A DNA stretch of 64,000 nucleotides from Inia geoffrensis (GCA_036417435.1 CM070906.1:45831396-45895395), one strand, 5' to 3'. Numbered from the stretch's first letter, positions 33,165-45,154 are shown. Notes: generated by a model not told the origin, from the letters alone. Made by a program: numbers and translations.

Positions 33165-33335
33165 GCCTGTCCACTATTAGCAGAGACTCTGGGTGAATTT
33201 GCTGAGTCTCAGTTTTGACATCTGTACTGTGAAGATAGTAATAGATACCTCACGGTTTGTTGAGAGTAATAAATATAACCATGCATGTAAAATATCTGGA
33301 TGATGGAAAGTGCTTAACAAATGTCATTTCTCTCT
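33165..33335 (+). repeat. MIR SINE, 3' part
   Basis: 'ctgagtctcagttttgacat' and 'atacctcacggtttgttgag', then 'gaaagtgcttaacaaatgtc', follow sense MIR. Confidence 0.75.
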
Positions 33336-33419
33336 CGCCTCCACCCAGTTAGTTCTGTCTTTAGGTTATCACAACCATTTGAAAGCCACTGTTAGAAACC
33401 ATACAGTTTATTTCCCAGC

Positions 33420-33590
33420 CCTGTCCTGTACCAACTGTATGAACTGAAGCCCCCATTTCCTTTACTTTAACCTGGTAATCATAAAACCCATTGTAAGATT
33501 AAATGAGATCATGTTCGAAAGGCAATTAACACAGTGCCTGGCATATGGTAAATGCTCAGTAAATGATAGCAGCTATAATGATGGTGATGA
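33420..33590 (+). repeat. MIR SINE, 3' part
   Basis: 'taagattaaatgagatcatg', 'aacacagtgcctggcatatg' and 'gtaaatgctcagtaaatgat' are MIR 3' text. Confidence 0.8.
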
Positions 33591-33784
33591 TAAGGAACAG
33601 GAGGGGATTAGTAAGAATTATGGTGATGATATTTCCAGCTCAATTCTCTCTCTTCACAAAAAAAAAACACACAAAAAAACAAACCTGCCATCTGCCCTCC
33701 AGGACTATAAGAAATAGAAAAGCTTGACTCTGTTACTTCCTTGAGGTAGAGAAATTACTTGAGTCCCCAGAGAGTATCCTCAAG

Positions 33785-33970
33785 CACAATTGTCTCAACC
33801 TTCTAGTGCATAAAATCTTTTGGGACATTTATTAAAATTTCAGATAGCAGGGAGCCACCCAGTAATTCTGGTCAATAGGAAAGTCATGGGGTCCCAAGAC
33901 CCAGAGATCTACACTTTGAACCAGCTCTCAAGTGACTTTGAGTTGGTAGCCCTGGGATCACACTAAAAAA
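33785..33970 (+). mobile_element. MER5A-like hAT-Charlie MITE
   Basis: 'gggacatttattaaaatttc', 'cccaagacccagagatctac' and 'gatcacac' follow the MER5A layout. It lacks coding sequence, as is normal for this non-autonomous family. The next SINE inserted at its 3' border. Confidence 0.6.
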
Positions 33971-33971
33971 C

Positions 33972-34201
33972 ACCATCTTGGGGGCTTCCCTGGTGGCGCA
34001 GTGGTTGAGAGTCCGCCTGCCGATGCAGGGGACGCGGGTTCGTGCCCCGGTCTGGGAGGATCCCACATGCTGCGGAGCGGCTGGGCCCGTGAGCCATGGC
34101 CGCTGAGCCTGCGCGTCCGGAGCCTGTGCTCCGCAATGGGAGAGGCCACAACAGTGAGAGGCCCACATACCGCAAAAAAAAAAAAAAACCACCATCCTGG
34201 G
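33972..34201 (+). mobile_element. Young CHR-type SINE (short form)
   Basis: Body 33982-34190 between 'accatcttgg' (33972-33981) and 'accatcctgg' (34191-34200), a TSD with one difference. Intact start 'gggcttccctggtggcgcag', B-box-like 'gggttcgtgcccc' and A-tail. Confidence 0.95.
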
Positions 34202-34202
34202 A

Positions 34203-36234
34203 TTAAATCAGCATATTTATTGCCTTGAACCAAGATTATTTCTAAGAATCTAAGTGAAATTTTTAATGAGATTTAAGATTGGTTGTTACTTTAAGGGGAT
34301 TATTTATTGGGAAATATTTATCACTGGTTGCCAACTCAAAGTATTTGTTCAAATATCTCACAGTTTTATTCTTGAGAATAAAATAAATAACAAGACACTC
34401 CTTTGATAAATATATATATGTATATATATATATACACATAGATAGCTATATATACATATGTAAGCATCGATGTCAGCAGTTTGAAATGCCCTTAAAGGAA
34501 CTTGCAGTCTACTTTCACGATCTCATACAGCCTAGTCATAAATTTCAGTCCCTGCTAGTCAGATGGTGTCATCAAATATTTATCTATTGTTACTTGAAGG
34601 ATAATGAATTTGTGTTTCCTGTAACTCTGAAAGGGTTAGCCTTGTTTTATTCAAACTATATTACTCACACACTCATCAAGAATGTTTTAATGCTCTTCTC
34701 AAAGCTCACCCAGTGAACATTTCCAATACTAGTAAAGAAAAGTTATGCATGGATAGTGCCACCTTATAGATTAAGAAACTGAGAGGGGAGAGTTTACATT
34801 TTCACAAACCACAGAGAAAGGCAACATGATAATTTAACTGTCATCAAACTGATTCTGTGCTCAAGTCACTAGAGCATGTCTGCCATCACCTAATTTGGTC
34901 AGCCTTGGTTGGCTTTGGAGAAAAAGAATTTTCAAAGAAAAAAAATAACATTTTCATAATATTTTACTTATGGCCTTTGTTACAGCTTCCACAGTATTAT
35001 TAAGAAGCTAAATCTAAAATTCTTCCAGAGACAGAATTAAGCTCACAACTCAGTGAAGCAGATAAATTCATCTTTACCGATCTGAAAAAAAAATTTTTGA
35101 GACATTTGATATTTTTAGATGTCTCTGACCAAGTGTTAAGTAAACTAAAAACTAAAGGAAAATTGCAAGTGGTTCTTAATATTGTATAAATCAAGTAACG
35201 TGAAGATAATGAGCAACTCACCTTTTACAAGGTTTTTTAGTATTTTTCTAACATCTGTTATGTAAAGAATTGTATCAGGTGAACATCACCAATTAGATCT
35301 CCTCTTCAAGATCAAATGCTTTTAATCCATTTTTTGTAATGTTTGGAAGGAACGTGTTTTAATTGAATCATTTACAAATTTTAAAAATTAACCATTAGCT
35401 CAATCTAATACCAAATTTAGAGAAAAAATTAAAAAGCTTAATTTGTGATTTCATAACCCATTAAAATTTGGTCCAAAAACTATTCTAGGTTTTATTACAT
35501 AGTTAATGTCTTAGTCCTACTATTGAATGTTTTTAATATTATCATTTGAAATTAGAGATTAAAATGGTTCATTTCATCTTGCTACTCATCCTGTGCCTTT
35601 TAAATGTAGAGCTATTTGGCTGGAGAAGAAGGAGGGGGTGTTTTTAAGGACTGATGGGCCATCATAAATTAGAATCCTGTGAGATCTTTGCAGATCTTAC
35701 ACTGAGTTGACAGTGTAAGAAACAGGTGCCTGTTAGGTTTCTCTTTGCTTTGACAAGCAAGTGTGTGGTTTGCTGCTTTTGCTGATCCATCGAGACACTC
35801 AAGTTCAGACAAAGGCAATCCAAAGTTTCTGTCATTTTTGTTTGTTTTACCTAAGTAACTCTTGTGAACTCCACCCAGGCTTGGGAGTCTGCTTGCCCAG
35901 GGATAATTTTACTAGGTACATTCAGTGGTATTTCAGACTTCAGAAGGGTGACTTTATAGAGTTGGCTGATACTCTTTTATAGAACCTGGCCTCGTCTCTC
36001 GAAACCTCCTGGAAGGCAATACCAGTGTAACCTATGTCTATTCAAAGTAGATGTCTAAGGGAGAGTAAGTCTCCAGTTTAGTGCCTTTAAATTAACCTAC
36101 TACTCTTACTCATTCATAGACATATTCAGAAAAACATGTTTTGCTCTCAGCCGCAATTTGTATTGAACTGAGTCACATGGTGAGCTGTAGGAGAACGTGT
36201 GTAAGATATATAGAATGCTGGTTCTTAGTCTAAG

Positions 36235-36236
<2 letters not shown>
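34203..36236. other. Repeat-poor unassigned stretch
   Basis: About 2 kb without a recognised interspersed repeat. A TA-rich tract lies at 34405-34460. Composition is strongly AT-rich to about 35580 and then more balanced (35590-36010). Open frames (34486-34716, 35761-35982) have no known domain. Confidence 0.4.
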
Positions 36237-36237
<1 letters not shown>

Positions 36238-36279
<42 letters not shown>

Positions 36280-36282
36280 CAT
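36238..36282. repeat. (TG)n-(CG)n alternating tract
   Basis: About 18 TG units run directly into 'gtgcgcgcgcatac', so strict purine-pyrimidine alternation continues for about 45 bp. CG units in such a run are unusual in CpG-depleted DNA. Confidence 0.95.
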
Positions 36283-36284
36283 AC

Positions 36285-38437
36285 AGTTGTGCATTTTCCG
36301 GAGTAGAAGTACCGTAGTTGTCCAAAAATTCTCAATGCAGTAACTGATTCCAAAAGGTAAAAAAACATTGACATGGAGAGAATAATAAATGACTACTTGT
36401 CTTTGCTTTACTATCAAGTATAATAAACATTGCAACATTGGCTTCTTATAACCTTTCATAATCACAACAAAGGCTGATTCTTAGGTCTTTTTTCCTCTCC
36501 TCAAGGTTACTGTGAGCCTTTCTGCAGGAGGTATTGCTCAGTGTGCCAGGCCCTTGAAAGCTATCTGGCAAGTCAGTTTTAGGGGCAATCAGAGCACTGG
36601 TGGCATACCAGACGATTTTAGAAGGCACCGGCATGACATTTAGATAAATTCAGCTAGTAATAGATATCTCCCTTGACATTCTTTTTTAGTTCTTCCGGTT
36701 ATGGCAAAGAAATAGTACCAGTTGGCATAGGGATTGTTTTACCACTTCAGGAACCCTCCCTAGTGTCTCCTTTCAACAGAAATAGCAGGCCTCCAGCTCA
36801 GTCTTCACAGGAAACTATATCTGGCAAGAATTTAATAACATTACTCAGTTCATGGTATTTCTTTTTATGATTATCTTCTATGTAAGGCAAATAATACTGG
36901 TTTTTAATTTTAGTTAATAAGAAAGTTTATTTTTAAATAGATGTATTTAATATTAAAAAGAAGGAACAACTTAAAGAAAAATATTTTTATTAGTACAGAT
37001 GACACAAGGATATGACAAAATCATAAAACTGGGATGTAAATAATAGAAATTTGAGAAGTACCAGACTAAACAATTGTTAATCAAGTCATGCTTTTATTTT
37101 TAGAGAGATTGACAATCTTTTAGAAAATTCAATCTATTTAGGATAAATCTTATAACCAGCAATAGCAATTTCTAGTAAGCATTTCTGAAAAATAAGTAAA
37201 AATTGTGAGAGGTGCCTTTAACATTAATTACCTAGGATGCTTTTAAATGCTTGTAATAGAAAACATGACTAAAAGTATCTTCAACAATAAGGACTGATTC
37301 CTAATGGTTCCAGCATAGATTCAGTCAGTGACTCAGTGACATCAAGGATCGAGGTTCTTGCCATATTTTCCTCTGCCATTCTTAGCATGTCAGTTTTGTC
37401 CTCATATTCATTTTCTCATGATCTCAAGAGAGCTTCCATGGCACCAGTCATCGTCCAACAATGACCAGATTCAGGAAAGTATGAACCTTTTGTCCATTTG
37501 CAGAGCAAAGGAAACCTAAAAGTTCCCTTACTTGCCTTCACATTTCTCAAGCAAGATTGCACCTGTATAAAATCAAACATTACCGAGAAGAAAAGGAATT
37601 ACACCAGGATTGCCTTAACCTAATCCTCATTCCCCCACTGAGGCTAAGGAGGTATCAATAAAGAACATGGGCCTAATAACTGAACAGTATTGGGGTTCTC
37701 TTGGCAAGGAATTATGAGGGGAATGTCTGTTGGGTATTCAATCCACATTGTTTGCCATGAGCTTGCATTAACACAAGACTTTAACAAGTTGGGACATGCA
37801 GAAAGTCTAAGGATTAATATTGGAGAAAACTCTTATTTTAGTGTCACAAGTAATAGAAACCTGGGCCAAATAGACAAAATACACACAGAAGATGGAAGCT
37901 AACAGTTTTTTTTTAAGGGTCCAAATAGAGTAAACTCTCAAAAAAATTTTATCTCAGGGGTTTAAAAAACATTGATTGGCTGATAATCCTTCTCACCTAT
38001 TCTACCTGCCTCAGCTACTGTGAGCAGGAAAGGCCTGCAAGGGCAATCTCAGACCAATTTTAAAACTGGTTGTTGTTGTTATTGTTTTTAAGAATTTGAT
38101 ATTTTTAAAAAGCTGCAGAGTAGACATCATGGGGGAAAAAGAGAACATTATTGGGCTTTGTTAGACATTTTAATTTTTTTAAATTTCAACTTACATGTGG
38201 AATATGTGGAGGGGCACCTTTATCTCACCTGTGCATAGGTCTTGTCAGTGTTTTAATCTGGCCCTGACAGATAACTTTAGCTCCAGTAAATGAGATGGTC
38301 TATAAACCTCTCTCCAGTTACTAGTGTTATAAATGCTTTCTAAGCATAATTCTTGGCTTTATTCCCCAGTCCAGAATGAATGGAATCAAATAAATGACTG
38401 AATTTGGATCTGGTCTCAGACATGAGGAGACAGGAAA
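36285..38437. other. Repeat-poor unassigned stretch
   Basis: No repeat, gene or RNA recognised across about 2.1 kb. 36890-37300 is very AT-rich. None of the short open frames has a known motif. Confidence 0.4.
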
Positions 38438-38439
38438 TG

Positions 38440-38685
38440 GCCATTCAACAAATATTGAAATATTGATTGAGCACCAAAAGGGTGCCAAGTTCTTTGTATT
38501 TATTTTGATTTTCATCCCAACAATAACTCAATAATACAGACATTTTTAACTCCAATTTTCAAGATATAAAATTAAGGGCCAAAGAAAGGGAGTGATTTCT
38601 TAGAGTTTACAAAACTGGTAAATACGGAACAAAGATCTGAACTTGGGTCTTTTGGATCCCAAATCCCATGTTCTTTGCGTTGGAC
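38440..38685 (-). repeat. MIR-like SINE, antisense
   Basis: 'gattgagcaccaaaagggtg', 'attaagggccaaagaaaggg' and 'gatctgaacttgggtctttt' correspond to antisense MIR features. Diverged. Confidence 0.6.
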
Positions 38686-38689
38686 TCTC

Positions 38690-40132
38690 CTGCCTCCTGA
38701 GGGTCTTCATAACCAAATACCAAAGGACAAAATCAAGAGGCTATGAAATGAGATTAAAGGTACAAGCCAAGATGTGGAAGAACAGAAAAACGAGAGTCAA
38801 AACCAAACCTAGGCACAAACAGATATTTCACAACTACTATGTGCCAAGTGTAGAATAGAAAAGACGTTGGTATACCTGTCTAGACTTGATGGACAAGGGG
38901 AAGTAGGTCAAGAATCAATAGTGACTCCAAGATATGTGCTCTGAGATCTAAAGGGAGGGGCTTTTTATATGTTCCTTGGTGTGGGGTTAGAACAGGGAGT
39001 AGGTGTGGCTGGGACTTGGGGGTAAACAGGCACACCTGGGCAATAGGAATGCACTTGGCTGGGTGGGGCTAGGGAAAACAAACTTGATGGTAAGGTTGCC
39101 TTTTCACAGCTAGGTGAGTTTTCCCTTACCTTATGCTTACGTGGATCTGGGGGCAAATTCTAGCTACCTAACTCTTAATTAACTGGCAGACTTTTCCTCC
39201 TTGATCATAGCCCAGATAGTTCCGTATTTTACATACGGGTAGAAGTTATTTTTATCTTGAATTTTAGTAACCAGAGTTTATTGGGGCTTATTAAAGCTCT
39301 AATAGTGTTACCATATTTGAGTTCCCTTTGAAAAAATAATTGCTCAATTAGCATTTCTTCTGTTCCCATTCCAAAAAAGCTGGGCTATTGTCACCTGAGT
39401 TGTCATCTAGGTGTAGTGTTATCTTAGATATCACTTGAAGGTTAAATACCATTATTATGTTTGTTGGCCCAGATGATATACCACACAGTTTCAGCTGTAT
39501 GACTCATCTTGTGGAAAAGAATGTAATTTCTTTTAGTGTATCAACTCTAACCTGCCAATCTTCATAATGGCCTGCATATTTTTAACCAGGCCTTCTCATA
39601 CTTAACCAGTGCTACCAAGACGACGTGGCAGTTGTCTGTATTTATCCAAATCTAAAGAATAACAGTGTTAGTGCTGAGACATATTTTCAACTTGAGCTTA
39701 CCAAGAGCCCATTTTAATTTCAACCCAAATCTGAATATACAACACAAAGTTGGGAAAATCCTGGAAGGCCAAACCATGCAACAGAATTTCCTGAGCCATA
39801 GAACCAATACTATACCCCTCCCCACCCCCTTTCTCTGAGAGTACAGAAAATATAAACTACTCCATGTGCTATTAGACAAAGGTCAAAAGGTACGTTGATC
39901 AGTTCAATCCTAATGGTCCCAAGGAAAGTACACATAAACTCATTTTATTAAATAAGTATTATTTACTAAGCACCCCGTGCCTCCAAAAACATTGAACTCA
40001 TTTTTTCTAAATGTATTTTTCTGTATTTAAGCATACTTTGGAATTAGCCTGTAAAATTTACTGATGGTAGATTGCATTGCTTCTTTTGCAAAGGTAATAT
40101 GAGTATTGTCTGCCTGACCTGGGAACAGCTCT
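38690..40132. other. Unassigned stretch with a G-rich CACCC-box cluster
   Basis: No repeat or gene recognised. At 38976-39072 several G-rich strings ('ggtgtgggg', 'aggtgtggctggg', 'gggtggggct') are CACCC boxes on the minus strand, the type bound by KLF/Sp factors. No TATA box or CpG island accompanies them, so function is unproven. Confidence 0.35.
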
Positions 40133-40134
40133 AT

Positions 40135-40360
40135 TGTGAAATAGCCAAAAAGCTCTGAAGCTGGAGTCAGAAGGAATCTTAGGTTCAAATTCTGACTCAA
40201 CCATTTGATTCTACATTACTTTAGGCAAATTACATAGACTCCCTAAATCTCTTCATCTAAAATATAGGGATAATAAATTTTACTTTAACAAGTGCTTGGT
40301 TTGAATCCCATGAGATGATGCAAATAAGTACGTATAACAGTGCATGACTCTGAAGGAGCT
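40135..40360 (+). repeat. MIR SINE
   Basis: 'agctggagtcagaaggaatc', 'ttaggttcaaattctgactc' and 'atgagatgatgcaaataagt' follow sense MIR. Confidence 0.75.
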
Positions 40361-40544
40361 ATAAAGAAGTGGTTACTTAAATTTAAAAAGCAATAGAATC
40401 GGTCAAGAGTCAGAAAAAGAGTCAGAAAGGGAATGTACTTAAGATGTAGAGTGACTATTTGATTATTGAGAAAAAATTGAAGGTTTGGATATTTTGAAAA
40501 TTCCACGTAAAGTATACAGCAACCACCCTCCAAATACCAATGAC

Positions 40545-41162
40545 CTCCGTATCTAAATCTTCAGCCTTGGCCTCTCCTCCAAGCTTTAGACTCTGGTATC
40601 CAACTCCCCACAGGACTGGTCCGTCTCAACATGTCCAAAACTGAACTCAGCATCTTATCCTTCAAAACTATTGTTATTTCTTAGCTTAGTGGAGTGTGCC
40701 CATAATTCACTCAGTCACAAAATTCAGAAATTTGGATGTCGTCCTAGAATCTTCCATCTCTCATATTCCACCCCAAACATCTAAATCAAGGCCAATAGAT
40801 CTGTGGTTCTTAAACCTGGCAGAGCTTCAGAACTAGGGTGCTTTGTAAAAATACCAAGCCCTGCCCCAGAGATTCTGATTCAGAAGGCCTGAGGTATGCT
40901 GTGGGAATCTACTTTCAAAAATAAATATACAGAACTTCCACAAAGAATCTGATACTCATTGAGATTTGGAAGCCACTGTTGTAGTATACCTTCTTACCCG
41001 ATCTTGTATGTGTATCTTCCTCTCCATCCCTACTGCCGCTCCCTTACTTTAGATGCTCATAGCTCTCTTGAATACTAAAAGTCACTCCATTAGTGGTCAC
41101 TGTGCATCCAGTCCCCCTAACCCCCACTGCATTTAATCTTCTAGTGCTGCCAGATCTATTTA
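40545..41162 (+). repeat. L2 LINE interrupted by MER5A
   Basis: 'gactctggtatccaactccc', 'aacatgtccaaaactgaact', 'cagcatcttatcc' and 'gatgtcgtcctagaatcttc' are L2 text from inside the 3' third. It appears to resume after 40985 ('ccttacttta'...). A MER5A copy sits in the middle. Confidence 0.7.
40803..40982 (+). mobile_element. MER5A-like hAT-Charlie MITE nested in L2
   Basis: 'tgtggttcttaaacctggca', 'cctgccccagagattctgat' (first bases approximate), 'tcagaaggcctgaggtatgc' and a closing 'ggaagccactg' follow MER5A in order. Confidence 0.85.
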
Positions 41163-41164
41163 TC

Positions 41165-41415
41165 TGAATCCAAGCGTTAGAGAAAAACACATCTAAATTC
41201 AAATCCCTGCTTTGCTAATTACATGCCTATAACCTTGAGCAAATTACTTCATCTAAGACTCAACTTTCTCATCAGGAAAATGAAGATGATATTAATACCT
41301 ATTAAGTGAGATTTGGATGGATAGTATATGTAAATATCTTAATATAAGTACAGGGACTGGCATATAGCAAGCTATTAGAATTATTAAGCTAATACAGTTG
41401 TTGTTTTTGCTATTA
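41165..41415 (+). repeat. MIR SINE
   Basis: 'aattcaaatccctgctttgc', 'ccttgagcaaattacttcat' and 'agtacagggactggcatata' follow sense MIR over most of its length. Confidence 0.82.
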
Positions 41416-42132
41416 TGACACAAATCTATGTAATTCCTGTTTCATGCTCTCCTCCTGCTCCTAGCCTCCTTTTCAGTGAACAAATCCTAAGTTAGGCCTT
41501 CTTCATCACAATTGCCTTTCTCCAACCTGGACCTCCAATAATCACCAGTCATGAAGCATCCTCTGATATGGCATTTGTCCTTCCAGATTTCTTCCCATGA
41601 CTCACACCTGAGGCCTGCCCAGATTATACAGCTCAGCCAAGTGGAAATTTCTAGTTTGTGTGATTTCGTTCTTCCACTGCCCAGGTCTGACTTATCCAAC
41701 TACCACCTAACCAGAGTTGGGTGTCCTGACTCTAAATAAAGTTAATAAACACAGTTCTCTATATGTTTTGTATAGGGCCCAATTTACCACAGATATATGG
41801 TATACAGTACATAATTATACTCTCCTCCCTAAACATAAAGTTCTGAGTATTCTTGCCTTAGCCAATACTTAAAGTTTAAGCTCAGATAGAAGTAAAGAAA
41901 TGTAGATGCTCAGGTAAGCTCAGGTAGAAGTAAAGGGAACCAGTCTGAAGAGATGTCATTTTCTGGAGGTGGGCAAGTCTGGTGGTCAGATCAGCTAGAG
42001 TGCCAAAATTCTTTATCAGGGGGTGAAACAACCTGATTCCAGAAAGCCTGTGGCTGGGGGTATTTGAAGGGCTGTGGGAGGCAGAATGAAGCCCTCGGGA
42101 AAAGAGATTAGCAGGACACAGCAACAACAATG
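41416..42132. other. Unassigned stretch
   Basis: No named repeat. Open frames on both strands at 41487-41739 are mutual shadows. 'aataaagttaataaacacag' at about 41734 contains polyadenylation-like AATAAA but follows no recognisable transcript. Confidence 0.35.
41878..41935. repeat. Near-perfect 20-bp direct repeat
   Basis: 'aagctcagatagaagtaaag' (41878-41897) and 'aagctcaggtagaagtaaag' (41916-41935) differ at one base, with a 38-bp period. Confidence 0.9.
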
Positions 42133-42134
42133 AG

Positions 42135-42330
42135 GAGGAGGGTGCTAGCTAACTTTTACTGAGTATTCATCACAGATCGGGTTAATTCTTTTACAAACAT
42201 TTTCTCTAACTGTTACATCAACCCTTCAAGCGGTTGAGTACCAGATGGAAAAACTGAGTCTCAGATGGAAAAACTGAGTCTCGGGGTGGGGGGTTAAGAG
42301 ACTTGCCCAAGGTTACACGGCTAGTAAACA
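42135..42330 (-). repeat. MIR SINE, antisense, with internal duplication
   Basis: 'tttactgagtattcatcaca', 'agagacttgcccaaggttac' and 'acggctagtaaac' are antisense MIR. The central 'aaactgagtct' block is duplicated. Confidence 0.85.
42242..42281. repeat. Perfect 20-bp tandem duplication
   Basis: 'cagatggaaaaactgagtct' occurs at 42242-42261 and immediately again at 42262-42281, lengthening the MIR in which it sits. Confidence 0.97.
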
Positions 42331-42493
42331 AACCCACTCCCCTCAACCCGATTCCCCCACAGGGGCCTAACCATAAGAGCACTAAAAGGGGGGATTTCAG
42401 CTCACTGAGCACAGCATGTCCCAGGGGCTCTCTTGAATCAATTTGCATGCTGTACTCAGAAGAGCAGTTAGTTCCTGTTTCTTTAATCCCCAG

Positions 42494-42543
42494 GATCCCT
42501 CTCCCTTGGTCTGGTCGAACAGGACTGAGCCTGCTGGTTGCAG
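42494..42543 (+). other. Exon-like interval with strong splice signals
   Basis: A pyrimidine-rich acceptor ('cctgtttctttaatccccag') ends at 42493, and a strong donor 'cag|gtaagg' starts at 42544, leaving a 50-nt interval. Two of three frames are open. Fifty nt would shift frame. I do not recognise the peptide, so this could be a real cassette exon, a non-coding RNA exon or a pseudo-exon. Confidence 0.25.
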
Positions 42544-42739
42544 GTAAGGCTAGAGCAGAGAGGGATTTGGGTGATTCAAGTGCCACTAGGTTGGCAATAC
42601 AGTTGCAGATACGGGCCTAGACAACACTATTCTCTTAAATCACATAAGAATTCAATCATAGATCCACTAGACTCTACGCATCACAGAAAAGTAAATAACC
42701 TCCCCGAGAATTAATTTTGGGGAATTAATCCAAAATGTT

Positions 42740-43145
42740 CAAGACACGTGGCCTCAGTAGTTATAATACAAAAAAAAAGAAAAAAGAGCCTAACAGCATA
42801 GGAATGAATAAGTAATTTTTGGCTCAAACTTACAAAAGCAGTCATTAAAACTTACATGACAAATTGTGCATGACAGCTTTGAAACAACACAAAATAGACT
42901 TTGACAAGCTAAAATTTAAAAAGGAGTCAAAATTATATCTACCATATGGACATAATTATGTTTTTGTTCAAAGCATAGAGAACAACAACAAGAAGAATGC
43001 ACCACAGTGTGAATGGGGGTTGACTCTAGTTGGTGGAAGCAGAATTTATACTGTTTATTTTTCTTCTTATTGACATTTTATGATATTTTTAATGAGCATA
43101 GGTTAATTCTCAATGCAAAAAAATAAATAAGCTTTGTTTTTTAAA
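42740..43145 (+). repeat. Probable old L1 3' end
   Basis: 'ataggaatgaataagtaatt', 'cagtcattaaaacttacatg' and 'ggttgactctagttggtgga', then 'cattttatgatatttttaat', resemble the closing part of old L1 elements. The tail is A-rich ('aaaaaaataaataagc'). Confidence 0.5.
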
Positions 43146-43147
43146 AA

Positions 43148-45015
43148 ATAAAAAGAACTAGCCTCCTGGAAAGTCCTAGTGCATTTTGGAATTGTTTCTG
43201 AGTCTGGCTCAGCCCACCTCCTATTTTCTTCATCGTGCAGCCATGATCCCATGACCCAACAGCCTGGTGGCCTGTGGTAATCAGAGCTGTTAAGTAACTT
43301 CCCTGAAATTCTGAGGGTTTTGCCATTTCCCCCACTACCTTATAAAGAGTCTTCAACAGGTTTTTGGCTTCATAAACTATCAGAAATCCATTCTTCCTCC
43401 TAGCAGTCCATTTTATTAGAATGATGTGGTGAAACACAGGACCACACAAGCAAGGGCTGGTTTTAATTGTTAACCATTCCCCATTGTGTTTGGCTTCTTT
43501 CTGCTCCCTGATGGGCTCCACTAGAACTCTTCTGTAAACTTCTGTTCCTTAAGGACTCCCAATCCAAATAGGGCCGCCTGAGCCCCTCCTCCACATTGTA
43601 TCCTGAGCAGAGGTAGCCAGGTCACAAGCTTGCATCAACCGATGATGTTTCAGAATCCTTACCTAAGAAGGAAGTGGATGCTAGGTGATCATGGTGAACA
43701 CAAAAATATCAAAGGATCCTTGTTACTGTCTTCCAGTGATGAGTACATTTTCAAGTTCTATTCCAAATACCTTGGCAGCCATTTTACTCCAGGGAGCCAG
43801 AGAGGGGAAAGTCTGTTCTTGCATCATTACCAACAGCTTGGGGAAAACCCAGTCCTTTCACATACAAACAGGGCTGGCTGCATTTGATTGCACAGAGCCA
43901 GCCAAATTGGGACTCCTTAACAGCTCATGCCTCTGACAGTACTCAGCACCACCTCTGAGATTTAGTAGAGAGCAAAAAACACTCCAACAGGCCCATGTGA
44001 AGCAAGTGAGAAGCCCATGTGGTTTTCCGTACCTCCTGTCAGCCTTGTTTTGGTGAAGAAGAAGATTCAGTCAAATTCATTTCCATAAAGCATGCTGCTC
44101 TATATGACTCTTCAGAAACCACATTAAAGGTATCGAGTGAGGGCTATCTGTATTACTAGAAAGACACTTTGACAAACAGTAGATTTTCAAAGTGTGACAA
44201 ATGCAGTACAAGGCTAGATGAACTCAAGAAGATTAAGAAGAAAAAAAAGCTGTAACAGTAGAGGAAGGAGAGGGGCATCTAAGGGAAAACGTAGATCTAG
44301 AGATGATAAAGAAAGGAGTGGGAAAAAAAAAAAACTAGGGCAAATTTCCATTCTGAAGAAGAGAAAGCACCCACTTTTTACCTCACTTTGGGTCCGCATC
44401 TGAGAGTATAAACGGCATTGAGGAGCCCCGAATCTTCCAACAGGACTAAATTCAGTTTTCCACAAGTAGTTTCCTCACCCAGTGCAGGGAACTTTCATAC
44501 CTTCTTTCAGCCTTCCTCTCTTCCACCCACCGATGAAATTAAATGATCTCCAATATTTACATTTTGCATTTATTCTTTTTAATTTTGACAACATGAATTA
44601 GAACTGAGGAAATTAAAAATGAAATCTGATACAAGGTCAATTGAAAACGTATTTTGCAGAGATTGACAACCACGTTGGTGTTAGTTGCCCCTGCCTCCTT
44701 AGTAAGGTTTGCATGACTGTGACCTTTTCCAGCTCTCCCCAGGGAGCCAAACAAACTCAGTAAAAATCAGCACCATTTATTAACACTCTTATTTTACCAG
44801 ACTATGAGGTAACCCAAAAGAAGAGTATACGTGGCTCCTTCCCTTAAAGAACTGAGAATCTCAGAACTCTGCATACATAAGCCCCAGCTAAGATTTTAAA
44901 GGATCTCAGAGCTGGTTTACAGTAAGAAAATGCATATTCATCTGATAATGAAGAAAATATGGAAGGAAGGTTAGTTGTAAGAAAACCCTTCAGATACTCC
45001 AAGATTTTCTGGTAC
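43148..45015. other. Unassigned stretch with a purine tract
   Basis: No named repeat. A 126-codon minus-strand frame (43141-43521) lacks a known domain. 44218-44340 is strongly purine-rich on the plus strand, which explains its Lys/Arg-rich apparent peptide. Confidence 0.35.
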
Positions 45016-45017
45016 AA

Positions 45018-45150
45018 AATGTAATCCATAGGAGCTTGTTAGAAATGTAAAATCTTGGACCCTGCCCCAGATCTCCTGAATCAGAATTAGCATTTTAACA
45101 AGATCCCCAGTATAGATACGTGTTTGTTAAAGTCTGAGAGGCACTTCCCT
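45018..45150 (+). mobile_element. MER5A-like MITE fragment
   Basis: 'ggagcttgttagaaatgtaa', 'ccctgccccagatctcctga' and 'atcagaattagcattttaac' match the MER5A middle ('...cttgttaaaacacagattgctgggccc'). Confidence 0.8.
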
Positions 45151-45154
45151 AAGA

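Noticed and set aside
42218..42620. Overlapping 122-codon minus and 105-codon plus frames
   Set aside because: Both use the same DNA and the minus frame runs into a MIR. Only the 50-nt interval with splice sites is kept as a weak candidate.
43141..43521. 126-codon minus-strand open frame
   Set aside because: No known domain, retroviral motif or splice context could be recognised; kept as unassigned sequence.
44218..44403. Lys/Arg-rich 61-codon frame resembling a basic nuclear protein
   Set aside because: It is a by-product of a purine-rich tract; no start context or conserved pattern.
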